Part shown: piece after piece, positions 37,453 through 46,915 of the stretch
Layout: each line of letters starts with the position of its first letter
How positions within the stretch are numbered: the first letter of the stretch is position 1
IMG/VR virus record: IMGVR_UViG_3300044655_002353
Span: 1-64,000 of that record
Length of the DNA stretch: 64,000 bases
Source: a virus
Reading direction: 5' to 3' (one strand)
Translations under genes and position numbers: made by a program
Notes under the pieces: model-generated
What the model was told of the DNA's origin: nothing
The model's database searches: none
What the model saw: the letters and a program-made list of their open reading frames with translations, nothing else

Positions 37453-38637
37453 ATGAAAATATTTGAACTCTTTTCTTCTACTAATAAAGTTATTATAGAA
37501 GAAGATAATTTCTTTGAACTTCTATTTGAAGATTTGAAGAATCTTTCTTTCATTGAACCTGATTTACTAAAGGTTCTAAAAACTTCACTTGAATATGAAA
37601 GAGGACGATATTATGGCGGAAGCGTTAATTATTCTCGTACTACTAAACATAAGTTCCCGTCGTTCTTAGGACAATATGCAAAGATAGATGAAGTTCCAAA
37701 CGCTAAAAGTGCAGCTGAACTGCATCGTCTAATTAAAGATGATGAAACTGTCAAGGGCGTAGTAATACTATTTGATGATAGACAAGTGCTATCGCTTTTG
37801 AAACTTCCACCTCATCCTGGACATGACAACAAAGAACTTTACATTTGGGCATGTTCTTGGCAAAACTTTTTCAAAGATGACCATGATTTGATGAATCAAT
37901 CTTCTGAAATTATGGCTGCCTTCAAGAAAGCGGAACTTGAAGACCTCAAAACATCTGAAGGTTCAGAAGGAAAACTATATAAAGCACTTATTGCATTAAT
38001 GAAAGGTCAAAAAGAAATTTATGGTAAAACAGGTTCAATCAAAGTAAAAGTTATCAGAAGCGATGAAGAACGAACTGCCCTAAATGCTCGACGCAAAAAA
38101 GCTCGTGAGATTGATGCTAAGTATGCTCATTTAATAACTCCGCCTAAAGAAGATTTATCTACTGAAAAAGGTATGAGAAATTGGATAAGCATGATGAAAG
38201 CTAAGTTGAACGCTCGTTTAGATACTTACAAAGAACATAAAGCTCCAGCAGCAGATACTCCAGAAGAATTTCTTGACTTAATAAAGAATGAAGGGTTCTT
38301 GGACAAAATCAAAATTAATGGTCTTCCGTACATATTGAAGTACAACCGTTTAGACTTTGATTACCTTCGTGCTAAACAAGTTGCTGAACATAATCGTAGT
38401 CACATTGAATACCAGTTAGACTCACAGAGTAATGAGTATCATAACTATTGGAAAGCATTAAGTGAATATCGCAAAAATATTAGAAACGAATACCCTAATG
38501 ATGAAGAAGCTTTAGAAGTTGCAATGGAAAAGTTTAGGGTTCCTTCCGCAATTAAAGTTTATATGAAACTTGACAAATCTTCAATCGTGGTCGATTCAAT
38601 CAACATTGAGAGCTTCAATAAATGGAATGCCAAATAA
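37453..38637 (+). CDS. Hypothetical 394-residue protein at head of array A
   Basis: Not a clear array member: it lacks the CQRELIE end. Its start MKIFELFSSTN resembles the array leaders but has no [LI]-x-E, and VLSLLKLPP near residue 115 resembles the array's LGLLKI strand. Largely charged and helical, with KKAREIDAKYAHL and a long coiled stretch. Possibly a large divergent relative or a scaffold-like protein. Its 3' end overlaps the next gene by 16 nt. Confidence 0.5.
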   Translation: MKIFELFSSTNKVIIEEDNFFELLFEDLKNLSFIEPDLLKVLKTSLEYERGRYYGGSVNYSRTTKHKFPSFLGQYAKIDEVPNAKSAAELHRLIKDDETVKGVVILFDDRQVLSLLKLPPHPGHDNKELYIWACSWQNFFKDDHDLMNQSSEIMAAFKKAELEDLKTSEGSEGKLYKALIALMKGQKEIYGKTGSIKVKVIRSDEERTALNARRKKAREIDAKYAHLITPPKEDLSTEKGMRNWISMMKAKLNARLDTYKEHKAPAADTPEEFLDLIKNEGFLDKIKINGLPYILKYNRLDFDYLRAKQVAEHNRSHIEYQLDSQSNEYHNYWKALSEYRKNIRNEYPNDEEALEVAMEKFRVPSAIKVYMKLDKSSIVVDSINIESFNKWNAK

Positions 38638-38834
38638 CAATTTCTGGTTACGAACCCTTCCTGTTCATGCCTGGTATGACCATTGAAGCAGCTATTCGTT
38701 ATAAGAATAAGTACATTCATGGCGAAATCTTGAAGCAGCTAATGGACAAGTTCAATGAAGTCAATGGCTTACGAGTTCCTAAAGCAGGTGAAAGCTTTTT
38801 GATTCCTGTAATGGAGGAAGGGCCAGGTGTCTAA
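38622..38834 (+). CDS. Small protein with LysM-like end
   Basis: 70 residues. Helical (MTIEAAIRYKNKYIHGEIL..LMDKFNEVNG) and ending LRVPKAGESFLIPV, like the close of a LysM or tail-assembly X domain. Family uncertain. It overlaps the first array gene by 8 nt, so it is coupled to it. Confidence 0.45.
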   Translation: MECQITISGYEPFLFMPGMTIEAAIRYKNKYIHGEILKQLMDKFNEVNGLRVPKAGESFLIPVMEEGPGV

Positions 38835-39465
38835 TACTTTCAAACAATACTTACTAAAAGAAGAACGCGAATCGACTTTCTATACTAAGAAGTCTCAAAT
38901 CAATGCTTGGATGAAAGCTCATGGCATTGGTCAGGGGAATTATGAAATTCATAAAGATATGAGTATCACATGTCATTGGAGTTTATCAATTTCTGGAAGT
39001 GATTTGGTCTGGTACAAAGGGAAGCAGTGTGTATTGCCAATCAACTTTAGAGAATGTACTAAAGATGTTCATGTATTAGCAAATGATATGATTGACTTGA
39101 AAGGGGTACCAAAATTTGTGGGTGGACAGTTCAATGTAAAGGGTAAGAACATTACTTCAGTTGAATACTTACCTGAAGAAGCTGAAGATATCTATCTGCA
39201 TAATACAGGTATTATCAATTTCAAAGGTATTGAAAAAGTGGTCAAAAAAGTCTATTCAATTTCAATACCTGAAGAAACTAAAGGGTTACTAAGCTTTGTT
39301 AAGATACAAAACCTAATGAAGGTTTCGCCATTATCAACTGCTTCTGACGAACTAAAGGAAGCATGCAAAATTGTAACTAAATATTGTGAAGCAAATCGAC
39401 ATGATGCTATTGCTTGTCAACGTAAACTTATTGAAAGCGACTTGGACGAATATGCAGAGTTTTAA
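38827..39465 (+). CDS. Array A gene 1: LRR-like internal-protein candidate
   Basis: 212 residues, GTG start. Leader SNTFKQYLLKE. LRR-like units MIDLKGVPKFVGGQFNVK and ITSVEYLPEEAEDIYLHN, then a helix and GLLSFVKIQNL. End AIACQRKLIESDLDEYAEF. The repeat pattern is most like the gene at 57576, suggesting exchange between arrays. Its last 14 nt are also the start of the next gene. Confidence 0.75.
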   Translation: MSNTFKQYLLKEERESTFYTKKSQINAWMKAHGIGQGNYEIHKDMSITCHWSLSISGSDLVWYKGKQCVLPINFRECTKDVHVLANDMIDLKGVPKFVGGQFNVKGKNITSVEYLPEEAEDIYLHNTGIINFKGIEKVVKKVYSISIPEETKGLLSFVKIQNLMKVSPLSTASDELKEACKIVTKYCEANRHDAIACQRKLIESDLDEYAEF

Positions 39466-40123
39466 AGAATACTTACAAGAAGTAGAAACTGATTCAAATA
39501 TTCAACTTGGGATGTTTGTTGAAACTAAAGTCAAAATTGAATATTCTCCATATTCTTTAGAATCTGAGCTTAAAAATTTGATAATAAAAGTAGCAAAAAA
39601 GAAAGGTTATGATATTTCAAGTTATCTCAGTACTACTTATGGAATTGATTTGAAGTTTAAGATAACAAAACAAATCCAGTGTCAAGCAGAAACTATTCAA
39701 AAGTTACGTGATACTATTAGTTCAACTGTGAATGAGTTTTTTACGACTAAGATTTCACCTGAATTACAAGTAAAATTTTCTACAGCTGAGTTATCTTGTT
39801 TTGGATTTCCAAATTTTAAGCTAAGTATAAATGATGGTAACATTTCATATTGGTGTGAAGAAGGTCAATCGATTTCTAACTTAGATAAAGTTATTCTAAA
39901 GTGTGATGAGTTCAGACTTTATAAAGCAAATATGATAAAAGGGGGAATACTTAGTTTGCTCAAACTAAAAATGCCAGTCAATATTATTGGCGCAGGTCCT
40001 TTTGGAAGTAATAGCCCACGATGGTATTCAATTGTCAATCCTTATTTGCAAGGCAATAGAAATGCTATTGCTTGCCAACGAGAACTCATTGAAAAAGACT
40101 TAGACGAATATGCGGAGTTTTAA
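39452..40123 (+). CDS. Array A gene 2: non-LRR internal-protein candidate
   Basis: The ATG at 39452 lies inside the previous gene's EYAEF codons. 223 residues; leader MQSFKEYLQE followed by Val. The central domain has no LRR units; it is strand-rich with a Ser/Lys helix (LKNLIIKVAKKKGYDISSYL). Then GGILSLLKLKMPVN and the end AIACQRELIEKDLDEYAEF. Confidence 0.75.
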   Translation: MQSFKEYLQEVETDSNIQLGMFVETKVKIEYSPYSLESELKNLIIKVAKKKGYDISSYLSTTYGIDLKFKITKQIQCQAETIQKLRDTISSTVNEFFTTKISPELQVKFSTAELSCFGFPNFKLSINDGNISYWCEEGQSISNLDKVILKCDEFRLYKANMIKGGILSLLKLKMPVNIIGAGPFGSNSPRWYSIVNPYLQGNRNAIACQRELIEKDLDEYAEF

Positions 40124-40796
40124 AGAATACTTAGCAGAAGGCAATGATCATTGGGTAGAACCAATTCGCCCATTGCTTCTTCAAATAAAAGTACGTGGAG
40201 ATGATTACATTTCTCCAAAGTATAATAGAGAACAGCTTTTTCAGCGAAACAATATAATTATTCGTGAATTATCTGAACTCTGTGAAAAAGCAAATCTTCC
40301 TAAAGTAAAAGAAGTCTATCATTTTGGAGTTGATAGAGTAACGTTTCATTTAGTTCTTGAACCCCATACTCATTATACTAAACCGCAACTTGATACTATA
40401 GCAACAAAGTTTATCAAGTTAGCAGATAAGTATGAAATTTATAAGAATGACTTTGAACCAGTATCTTCTGAAATGCCAGTAGTTATCTTAGAAGATAACT
40501 TTGATAAAACGACTACAGTTGAAGTCAATCACGTTATCATTGAAGAAAGTGTCAAATCCTTACAAGATATACATAAAGTCATATTATCTGCTAAACAGAT
40601 TTCTATGGGTGACTCTTCTAATATAACACAAAATGTATTAGGATTACTAAAGATAAAGAATGCTATAACATTATATGCTTCAGCTAAAGTTCAATGGTTT
40701 AACATTGTAAAGGAATATTTCGATACAGGAAAAGACTTTATAGCTTGCCAACGAAAACTAATTGAACTTGACTTGGACGATTATGCAGAGCTTTAA
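40110..40796 (+). CDS. Array A gene 3: non-LRR internal-protein candidate
   Basis: 228 residues. Leader MRSFKEYLAE before Gly; the Arg2 reflects a GCG instead of GCA alanine codon in the upstream gene. Central alpha/beta domain with VKEVYHFGVDRVTFHLVLEP, then SLQDIHKVIL and NVLGLLKIKN. End FIACQRKLIELDLDDYAEL. Confidence 0.75.
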   Translation: MRSFKEYLAEGNDHWVEPIRPLLLQIKVRGDDYISPKYNREQLFQRNNIIIRELSELCEKANLPKVKEVYHFGVDRVTFHLVLEPHTHYTKPQLDTIATKFIKLADKYEIYKNDFEPVSSEMPVVILEDNFDKTTTVEVNHVIIEESVKSLQDIHKVILSAKQISMGDSSNITQNVLGLLKIKNAITLYASAKVQWFNIVKEYFDTGKDFIACQRKLIELDLDDYAEL

Positions 40797-41451
40797 GCAA
40801 TACTTATCTGAAGCTTCTAATCCGGATGATAAACAAATCCGTGAAATGATTGGAAAGTATAAGAGTGGAGAACTTGGCAGATGTAGGTTTCCGAATAAAT
40901 TTCCACGACATGCAGTTAAGAATGGAAAAATCTATTTGAAGAAACCTTTAATTATTGAGCATTGCATGTTTGATGACAATGATGAATTACTATTTCCAAT
41001 TGCAGAAGCTCTTCGATTAGTAATATGGAATGTTCCTAAGACGTTCAAGAACTTTCCTGAAATAGTTGGCGAAGGTGGTATTGAATTTTCTACAGGTAAC
41101 CAAATACAATCTCTTGATGGATTTCCATCAGATATTAGTAATAGACTTGATACATCAAGAATTAGAAACTTTGATTTTACAAATTTCAATAAGTATGTCA
41201 AAAGACTTGATGGATGGTTAATAACTAGTGCTTTATATGAAGGGCCCTTATTATCATTACTAAAAATTAGAGACTTGAAGCATGTAGGATTTATTGACCA
41301 CCATTCTGGTAAATCTCAAGATGAAGTAAAAATTAAAGTGAATTTAAGAAATGCTTGTAATATTATCAACAAATATTTACCACTTGGAAATTTTATTGAA
41401 TGCCAACGAGAACTTATTGAAAACGACCTGGACGAATACGCAGAACTATGA
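40783..41451 (+). CDS. Array A gene 4: LRR-like internal-protein candidate
   Basis: 222 residues from the ATG at 40783. Leader MQSFKQYLSE before Ala, very close to T4 internal-protein leaders. LRR-like units TFKNFPEIVGEGGIEFS and IQSLDGFPSDIS, then NFNKYVKRLDGWL and GPLLSLLKIRDL. End FIECQRELIENDLDEYAEL. The stop overlaps the next ATG (ATGA). Confidence 0.75.
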   Translation: MQSFKQYLSEASNPDDKQIREMIGKYKSGELGRCRFPNKFPRHAVKNGKIYLKKPLIIEHCMFDDNDELLFPIAEALRLVIWNVPKTFKNFPEIVGEGGIEFSTGNQIQSLDGFPSDISNRLDTSRIRNFDFTNFNKYVKRLDGWLITSALYEGPLLSLLKIRDLKHVGFIDHHSGKSQDEVKIKVNLRNACNIINKYLPLGNFIECQRELIENDLDEYAEL

Positions 41452-42125
41452 AAATCTCTGAACTACTAACTGAAGAAACTGCCGAAGATAAAGCTGTACG
41501 ACTCGAAATAAATGCGATTCGTAAAGGTAAGTATGCATCACATCCGATGCCAGTCAGCTTTGGGAAATTTAGCGTTGTTAATAGTATGGTATCAATTGAT
41601 GGACGTTGGAACTTAAAGAATACTCTTATTCCTAAAGATGGACCTGATGCCGGTAAGCTAACTTTCAAAATGATAAAGTGTGGTCAGATTGAATTGGGTG
41701 CCAATAGATTATCATCATTTGAAGGATTTCCACCAGATGTATCATTCACCGGCGATAAGATGTATGGAAGAACTGCTATCGTGACTACCTGTGCGCATCC
41801 ACTTCTAACAAAGTTAGATGGCATTTCAAAACGAATTGATGGAAACCTTGGATTAGGCTTGTGTCATAATCTTGATTGGTCTAATGCTCACAAACATTTT
41901 GAATACATAGATGGCACTTTAACAATTTCTAATCAATGGAAAGGTGGTGTCTTATGGGCATTAAAGATTCCAAAACTTCAAGCTTTGTTTTTTGGCCAAT
42001 GTTCAAGCGAACACCGAGATGTTCAAGTAATTATTAGCAAATACTTAAGGTCAGAGTCAAAAGATATTGTAGCTTGTCAACGTGAACTTATCGAAAAGGA
42101 TTTAGACGAATATGCAGAGTTTTAA
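41448..42125 (+). CDS. Array A gene 5: LRR-like internal-protein candidate
   Basis: 225 residues. Leader MKISELLTE, the second leader type, used because the junction is ATGA rather than the 14-nt overlap. Units LSSFEGFPPDVS and LTKLDGISKRIDGNLGL, then NAHKHFEYIDG and GGVLWALKIPKL. End IVACQRELIEKDLDEYAEF. Confidence 0.75.
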   Translation: MKISELLTEETAEDKAVRLEINAIRKGKYASHPMPVSFGKFSVVNSMVSIDGRWNLKNTLIPKDGPDAGKLTFKMIKCGQIELGANRLSSFEGFPPDVSFTGDKMYGRTAIVTTCAHPLLTKLDGISKRIDGNLGLGLCHNLDWSNAHKHFEYIDGTLTISNQWKGGVLWALKIPKLQALFFGQCSSEHRDVQVIISKYLRSESKDIVACQRELIEKDLDEYAEF

Positions 42126-42816
42126 AGAATTCTTATTGAAAGAAGAAATTATTAATCATGAACTTCCCACTAACGCGTACATTGATATTAGCACTGGTAT
42201 CTTTACGTCTGAGGTTGAGCAATGGATTACTGACGGTGATGGTGACGATAATCCACATATTACTTTCGAAAAATGGATAACATCTCATCTTCAAGATTAC
42301 TTTGGACATAATGAAGTTGAAGCTTTTTTCGGAGCTGATGAAATGCTTATTACATATGAACTAGATGAGACTAACTTACATGCTAATCATGTTAGAGAAA
42401 TACGTAAAAAATGCACTGAAATAGTTGATGAGCTTTTAGGAACCGATATATTTCACCGTGATGAAGACAATACATACATATCTTTTAGAGAACAACTTGG
42501 TCCAAATGTTTATACTGATTGGCCATATATCGAATTTTACTTAGATCATTCTCCTTCAATATCTCTAAAAGATATTCATAAGAAAATGCCTCATTGCAAA
42601 AAAATTATTTTCTATAATGCGATTAATAAAATAAATTCTAATGTATTAGGATTATTAAAGTTAAAAGAATTGAAGCATATTACAATTTGGCCACGTTCTC
42701 AAAAGATACCTCCTTGGTATGAAATTGTAATGAAACATTTCGACGCCGATAAAAACTTCATCGCGTGTCAACGTGAACTAATTGAAAAAGATTTAGACGA
42801 GTATGCGGAGTTATAA
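42112..42816 (+). CDS. Array A gene 6: acidic non-LRR internal-protein candidate
   Basis: 234 residues. Leader MQSFKEFLLKE. Very acidic first third (VEQWITDGDGDDNPH), then SLKDIHKKMPHCKKIIF and SNVLGLLKLKEL. End FIACQRELIEKDLDEYAEL. A poly-acidic surface like this is seen in DNA-mimic anti-defence proteins, but that is only a compositional hint. Confidence 0.72.
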   Translation: MQSFKEFLLKEEIINHELPTNAYIDISTGIFTSEVEQWITDGDGDDNPHITFEKWITSHLQDYFGHNEVEAFFGADEMLITYELDETNLHANHVREIRKKCTEIVDELLGTDIFHRDEDNTYISFREQLGPNVYTDWPYIEFYLDHSPSISLKDIHKKMPHCKKIIFYNAINKINSNVLGLLKLKELKHITIWPRSQKIPPWYEIVMKHFDADKNFIACQRELIEKDLDEYAEL

Positions 42817-43465
42817 CATGTCAAATGGCGCACAAAGAATTACCTATTATGTTTATTGTAAGGTTCCCGGTAACCTACCAAATTCTTCATTACCCTCGAC
42901 TTCAGAAACAATAGAAAATGCAATCGGCAATCTGTTACATAATCAATTTGAGAATAGAATAGTTTCTATAGAATACCGAGATAAAGAATTTGCTTTTAAA
43001 GTACCAATCACAAATGCAACTGAAGGTAGTACAGAAGGTATTAGTGCTTTTGACAAAAAACTGCTTGGTCTGCTAAATAACTATTACAAAGATATTATTA
43101 CTAAACCCTTGAAGTTAAAAGAACAGTTTGTAAGTATCTTTAATATCATACCCCCATTTAAAATTGAGCATCCTAAGGTGGCTCTTAACTTTACAGTAAA
43201 TGGTGGTGCTGAAGTATCTTTACATGATATTCATAAAGCTATAAATCCTAAAGATTTGGCTTTATACGTAAGTGCCGCGGTTAAAGTCACTGGGCAAGTA
43301 TTAGGATTGTTGAAAATGACAAATCTTCAAAATCTTGAATGGGCAATGAGTAATGAACCAGAATGGTTTAAGATTGTTCATAGACATTTTGAAAATAATA
43401 ACGATATTATTGAATGCCAACGCGAACTTATTATAAAGGATTTAGACGAGTATGCAGAGCTTTAA
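42803..43465 (+). CDS. Array A gene 7: member lacking the leader
   Basis: 220 residues if started at the overlap ATG (MRSYNMSNGAQ), 215 if at the ATG at 42818. Neither start gives the FKxYLxE leader, so it should not be capsid-targeted if the leader hypothesis holds. Central non-LRR domain, SLHDIHKAINPKDL, GQVLGLLKMTNL and end IIECQRELIIKDLDEYAEL are standard for the family. Confidence 0.7.
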   Translation: MRSYNMSNGAQRITYYVYCKVPGNLPNSSLPSTSETIENAIGNLLHNQFENRIVSIEYRDKEFAFKVPITNATEGSTEGISAFDKKLLGLLNNYYKDIITKPLKLKEQFVSIFNIIPPFKIEHPKVALNFTVNGGAEVSLHDIHKAINPKDLALYVSAAVKVTGQVLGLLKMTNLQNLEWAMSNEPEWFKIVHRHFENNNDIIECQRELIIKDLDEYAEL

Positions 43466-44120
43466 ACAATACTTACTAAAAGAAAATGAATCTCCATTTG
43501 TTTTCCCATGGCTTGTCTTAGAACTAGAGAACAAAGAAACTTTTGGCGAAGCTATGGGAAATCATAGAAATCGCGATGCTTTTGATAATGAAGTTGAAAA
43601 GTTTGTCAACGATCTTAAAAGTCATTTAGGTATGAAAGATATTGATTGGGGTTTCAATAGAGATGACAATCTACAAGTTGAAATTAAACTAAGCAATCGA
43701 CATTATGTACAAGATGAGTTAGAAGAAATAGCGACTGAAGCAGCGAATTTTTCTAATCGTGAGCTAAGCGGTGGATTGACACTAGATGAAGTCAATCCAA
43801 GTGTATGGTTCTTTGGTCCGGTCAATCCTAATACTATCATACATTATCCAGTCATAGTATTTGATTTGAAACGTAATAAAAGTATCTCACTTAGCAACTT
43901 TGACAAACATTTCCCTGATACTCAAGTGTTCAGGTTTGAACATATAGTAGGAGAAGTCACTAACGTGTTGAGTATGTTGAAGATAAAATCATTACATTCA
44001 GTATTAGGAAAAAATGAACACTGGATTGAAATACTAAATAAATATGCAAAATCCCATGACACTATTGCTGCCCAACGCGAACTAATTGAAAACGACCTGG
44101 ACGAATATGCAGAATTTTAA
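43452..44120 (+). CDS. Array A gene 8: non-LRR internal-protein candidate
   Basis: 222 residues. Leader MQSFKQYLLKE before Asn. Non-LRR domain with NRHYVQDELEEIATEAANF, then SLSNFDKHFPDTQ and NVLSMLKIKSL. End TIAAQRELIENDLDEYAEF, where the otherwise conserved Cys is Ala, so that Cys is not essential for the shared role of the C-terminus. Confidence 0.73.
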   Translation: MQSFKQYLLKENESPFVFPWLVLELENKETFGEAMGNHRNRDAFDNEVEKFVNDLKSHLGMKDIDWGFNRDDNLQVEIKLSNRHYVQDELEEIATEAANFSNRELSGGLTLDEVNPSVWFFGPVNPNTIIHYPVIVFDLKRNKSISLSNFDKHFPDTQVFRFEHIVGEVTNVLSMLKIKSLHSVLGKNEHWIEILNKYAKSHDTIAAQRELIENDLDEYAEF

Positions 44121-44901
44121 GAACTTTATTGCTGAAGCTAAGCAAACGAACTTGGCACCTTGGCACCCAACAACTCCAGAAGCAACTAAGGAAGTACTTC
44201 ATGAGTTTTATCTTGAACATTATGGAAATAAATATTTGCCAACTACATTCGTATTCCTAAAGAATGGAAGTATTTCTGTTCGAGGAGAGCAATTCTTCGC
44301 TATTCGTGAAATCGGACCTGTTGATAATGGTGAAGTTGGACTACTTGTAAAGTATAACAATATCAATTGCCCAGGTAGAGTTAGTATAAAAGATTTCAAT
44401 ACTAGGAAATTGACTACATTAGAATATGGACCTAATAAAGTCGGAATGAGTTTAAACATACAACTTTCACAAATTACTTCATTCAAAGGATTTGCATGTG
44501 AAGTTAAAGAGGCATTGATATTGACCGATTGTCTAAAGTTGAAAGAATGGGGTCAAGGATGTCAAATTACATGTCATAGATTAGTGCTTGACTACGAATT
44601 TGACTATGAATTGTTTAGAACTATCGGACAACATTTCAAAATAGTAAATAACATAACATTGTCTAATGCCGCAGCAAAAACTTTAGTTGGAAAAGGATTA
44701 CTTAGTATATTCAAAATTAAAAAGCCTACACGAAATATGTTTGGTATTCAACTTTACTTTTCTGATAAAACTAAAGTAAACGAAGAATTAGTTGAAGCAA
44801 CTAGAATAGTCAATACATACTTAGCGTCAAACAACCCTGATATTATTGGATGCCAACGTAAACTAATAGAAAACGACTTGGACGAATATGCAGAGTTTTA
44901 A
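44107..44901 (+). CDS. Array A gene 9: NLAPWH-subfamily internal-protein candidate
   Basis: 264 residues from the ATG at 44107. Leader MQNFKNFIAE before Ala, the closest in the window to the T4 internal-protein leader (FIAE-A). Directly after comes TNLAPWHP, shared with the genes at 45519 and 46902. LRR-like ITSFKGFACEVKEALIL, then GLLSIFKIKKP. End IIGCQRKLIENDLDEYAEF. Confidence 0.77.
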   Translation: MQNFKNFIAEAKQTNLAPWHPTTPEATKEVLHEFYLEHYGNKYLPTTFVFLKNGSISVRGEQFFAIREIGPVDNGEVGLLVKYNNINCPGRVSIKDFNTRKLTTLEYGPNKVGMSLNIQLSQITSFKGFACEVKEALILTDCLKLKEWGQGCQITCHRLVLDYEFDYELFRTIGQHFKIVNNITLSNAAAKTLVGKGLLSIFKIKKPTRNMFGIQLYFSDKTKVNEELVEATRIVNTYLASNNPDIIGCQRKLIENDLDEYAEF

Positions 44902-45532
44902 AGAATACTTATTAGAAAGTGCTGGACACTTACCAATTGTCAATGTACAAATTGACTTTGCTGGTCCTATTTCTGTCGGCAAACGTAAAACTCTAGTATT
45001 CCTAATTACAAAATTTATCAAGGAAGAATACAACCTTTCTAATACAATAGAGTTCACTTCTATTTTTGATTCAATAATTGTCAAAATACACGATGTTCCG
45101 CAACATCTTTTTGAAACTGTTGATTTCTTAGGTGATATACATGACATAGTTACTGACCACTTTGAACCTGTTGACGCTTACAGTCATATTGAATGTCATT
45201 GGCCACCTGCTTTCAAGATGGTCATTCAAAATCATTTGACTACTATCTATACTAACCAAGAGTCTGTTAAAGGTATCGAAAAACTAATAGAAGGTTCAAG
45301 TGCATTTCAATTGGACATTCGTTTTGAAGCACCGGCTAAATCAATTGGAATACTATCGCTTCTAAAAGTAAAAGGTTTTGATAGCATCATGATAAATGGT
45401 CCAGATGAATTACTTAGCGACCTTAAAATTGTTAATGACATTTTACATAAATACTATAATGGGAGTAAAGATACTATTGGCTTTCAACGAGAACTAATTG
45501 AACGTGACTTAGACGAATATGCAGAATTTTAA
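44888..45532 (+). CDS. Array A gene 10: non-LRR internal-protein candidate
   Basis: 214 residues. Leader MQSFKEYLLE before Ser. Strand-rich non-LRR domain (PIVNVQIDFAGPISVGKRK), GILSLLKVKGF, end TIGFQRELIERDLDEYAEF with Phe replacing the Cys. Confidence 0.74.
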   Translation: MQSFKEYLLESAGHLPIVNVQIDFAGPISVGKRKTLVFLITKFIKEEYNLSNTIEFTSIFDSIIVKIHDVPQHLFETVDFLGDIHDIVTDHFEPVDAYSHIECHWPPAFKMVIQNHLTTIYTNQESVKGIEKLIEGSSAFQLDIRFEAPAKSIGILSLLKVKGFDSIMINGPDELLSDLKIVNDILHKYYNGSKDTIGFQRELIERDLDEYAEF

Positions 45533-46256
45533 ATCTTATCTTGCTGAAAAGTTAGCAACCAATTTTGCCCCTTGGCATATTACTGACCCTGAGAAAGTTC
45601 AGTACTATATGAAAAATTATGCTAATATGTCTGGATGGAAAGTGAATAAAGACGGAACTGTATCTGTCACTAAGTCGGACTATTCGCCTAATGGGGTATA
45701 TGGCGACATTGGCGGATACGGTCATGGTGAAACTGCACTCATGGTAAAGTACAGAACTGCTAAGAAGTTTGAAATAAATGTTGCAGATGGTTCAAATTTC
45801 AAATCACTTTGGGGAATTCCTGATGCATGCGACCAATTGAATATAAGTGTTCCGTCATTAGAAACATTAGAACATTGTACTCCAGTTATCAAAGATTCGT
45901 TATATCTCTATACTCCTAACTTGAAAAGTTTTGATTGTGGAAAAGTTTCGATTGCACAAGAACTAAAAATTGGAAGTATTGGGAAAGCACCGCTTAGAGA
46001 TTTACACAAACATTTTGCAGTTCCACAAATTCGTTTCTATAACACCGCTCTACACCTAATCAAACAAAAACCGCTGTTATCATTGTTGAAATGTAATGCT
46101 AAATTGACATGGGGTTCAATTATGACAATTAATGGAACGTCTCTAACTGAAGTAGTAGAAGTGTTAAAAATACTAAATAAGTATAATAGTTCTAGTATTA
46201 TACAATGTCAGCGAGAACTTATCGAAAAAGACCTAGACGAATATGCGGAGTTTTAA
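45519..46256 (+). CDS. Array A gene 11: NLAPWH-subfamily internal-protein candidate
   Basis: 245 residues. Leader MQNFKSYLAE before Lys, then TNFAPWHIT. LRR-like FKSLWGIPDACDQLNIS and LETLEHCTPVIKDSLYLY, then PLRDLHKHFAVPQI and PLLSLLKCNAK. End IIQCQRELIEKDLDEYAEF. TAATG junction with the next gene. Confidence 0.75.
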   Translation: MQNFKSYLAEKLATNFAPWHITDPEKVQYYMKNYANMSGWKVNKDGTVSVTKSDYSPNGVYGDIGGYGHGETALMVKYRTAKKFEINVADGSNFKSLWGIPDACDQLNISVPSLETLEHCTPVIKDSLYLYTPNLKSFDCGKVSIAQELKIGSIGKAPLRDLHKHFAVPQIRFYNTALHLIKQKPLLSLLKCNAKLTWGSIMTINGTSLTEVVEVLKILNKYNSSSIIQCQRELIEKDLDEYAEF

Positions 46257-46915
46257 TGAAAATAAAAGAACTATTTGAGAATGAATTACCGATGACGACA
46301 CAAGGCAGAGTTAGTAGTGGAACATATGTTGTAGACCTTTCTCTTGAAAATCTTCCATCAGAAAATCTTAGACAAAGGATAGTCAAAAACATCAAGTTTG
46401 TCTATCCTCAAGCTGAAGTTCATATTGATAAAGAAGCTATTTTGACTAAAATACCAAAGATTGTGGCATCTTATATTCATGAACTACCGGATATACATGA
46501 TGACATTATTCAAACAGTTGAAGAAACAGTTAATGATTTTAATAATAAAGATGAAGATCCTATTGCTCATGGTCAATCAGAATTAGTTTTCGATGGTGTT
46601 CCATCATTCAAAGTTATTACTGAAAGAGTAACTATCAATTGTCAAGAAAATTCCATTGGTCTTACCGGGTTAGACAAGCTCATAGGACCAGAAGTTCAAG
46701 AACTATTCATTAACGATATTCAAAAGCTGAAAGGTCATATCTTGTCATTATGCAAAATACCTATGAGCGTTGATATGTATCTCTATTCAAGATCGTCTGG
46801 AGATTTACATCATAAGATTGACGAAATGCTGATAAAGCATCGTCCTACACAGGATGTCATTGGTTTTCAACGTGAACTTATCGAAAAGGATTTAGACGAA
46901 TATGCAGAGTTTTAA
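46256..46915 (+). CDS. Array A gene 12: non-LRR internal-protein candidate
   Basis: 219 residues from the ATG at 46256, with GCGGAG (the previous gene's Ala-Glu codons) as ribosome binding site. Leader MKIKELFE before Asn, like the N-terminus of T4 Alt as I recall it. Non-LRR domain; GLTGLDKLIGPEV, GHILSLCKIPM; end VIGFQRELIEKDLDEYAEF with Phe for Cys. Confidence 0.74.
   Translation: MKIKELFENELPMTTQGRVSSGTYVVDLSLENLPSENLRQRIVKNIKFVYPQAEVHIDKEAILTKIPKIVASYIHELPDIHDDIIQTVEETVNDFNNKDEDPIAHGQSELVFDGVPSFKVITERVTINCQENSIGLTGLDKLIGPEVQELFINDIQKLKGHILSLCKIPMSVDMYLYSRSSGDLHHKIDEMLIKHRPTQDVIGFQRELIEKDLDEYAEF

Noticed and set aside
42112-42816. DNA-mimic anti-restriction protein
   Set aside because: Acidic composition alone is not evidence; the gene is classed with its array family.
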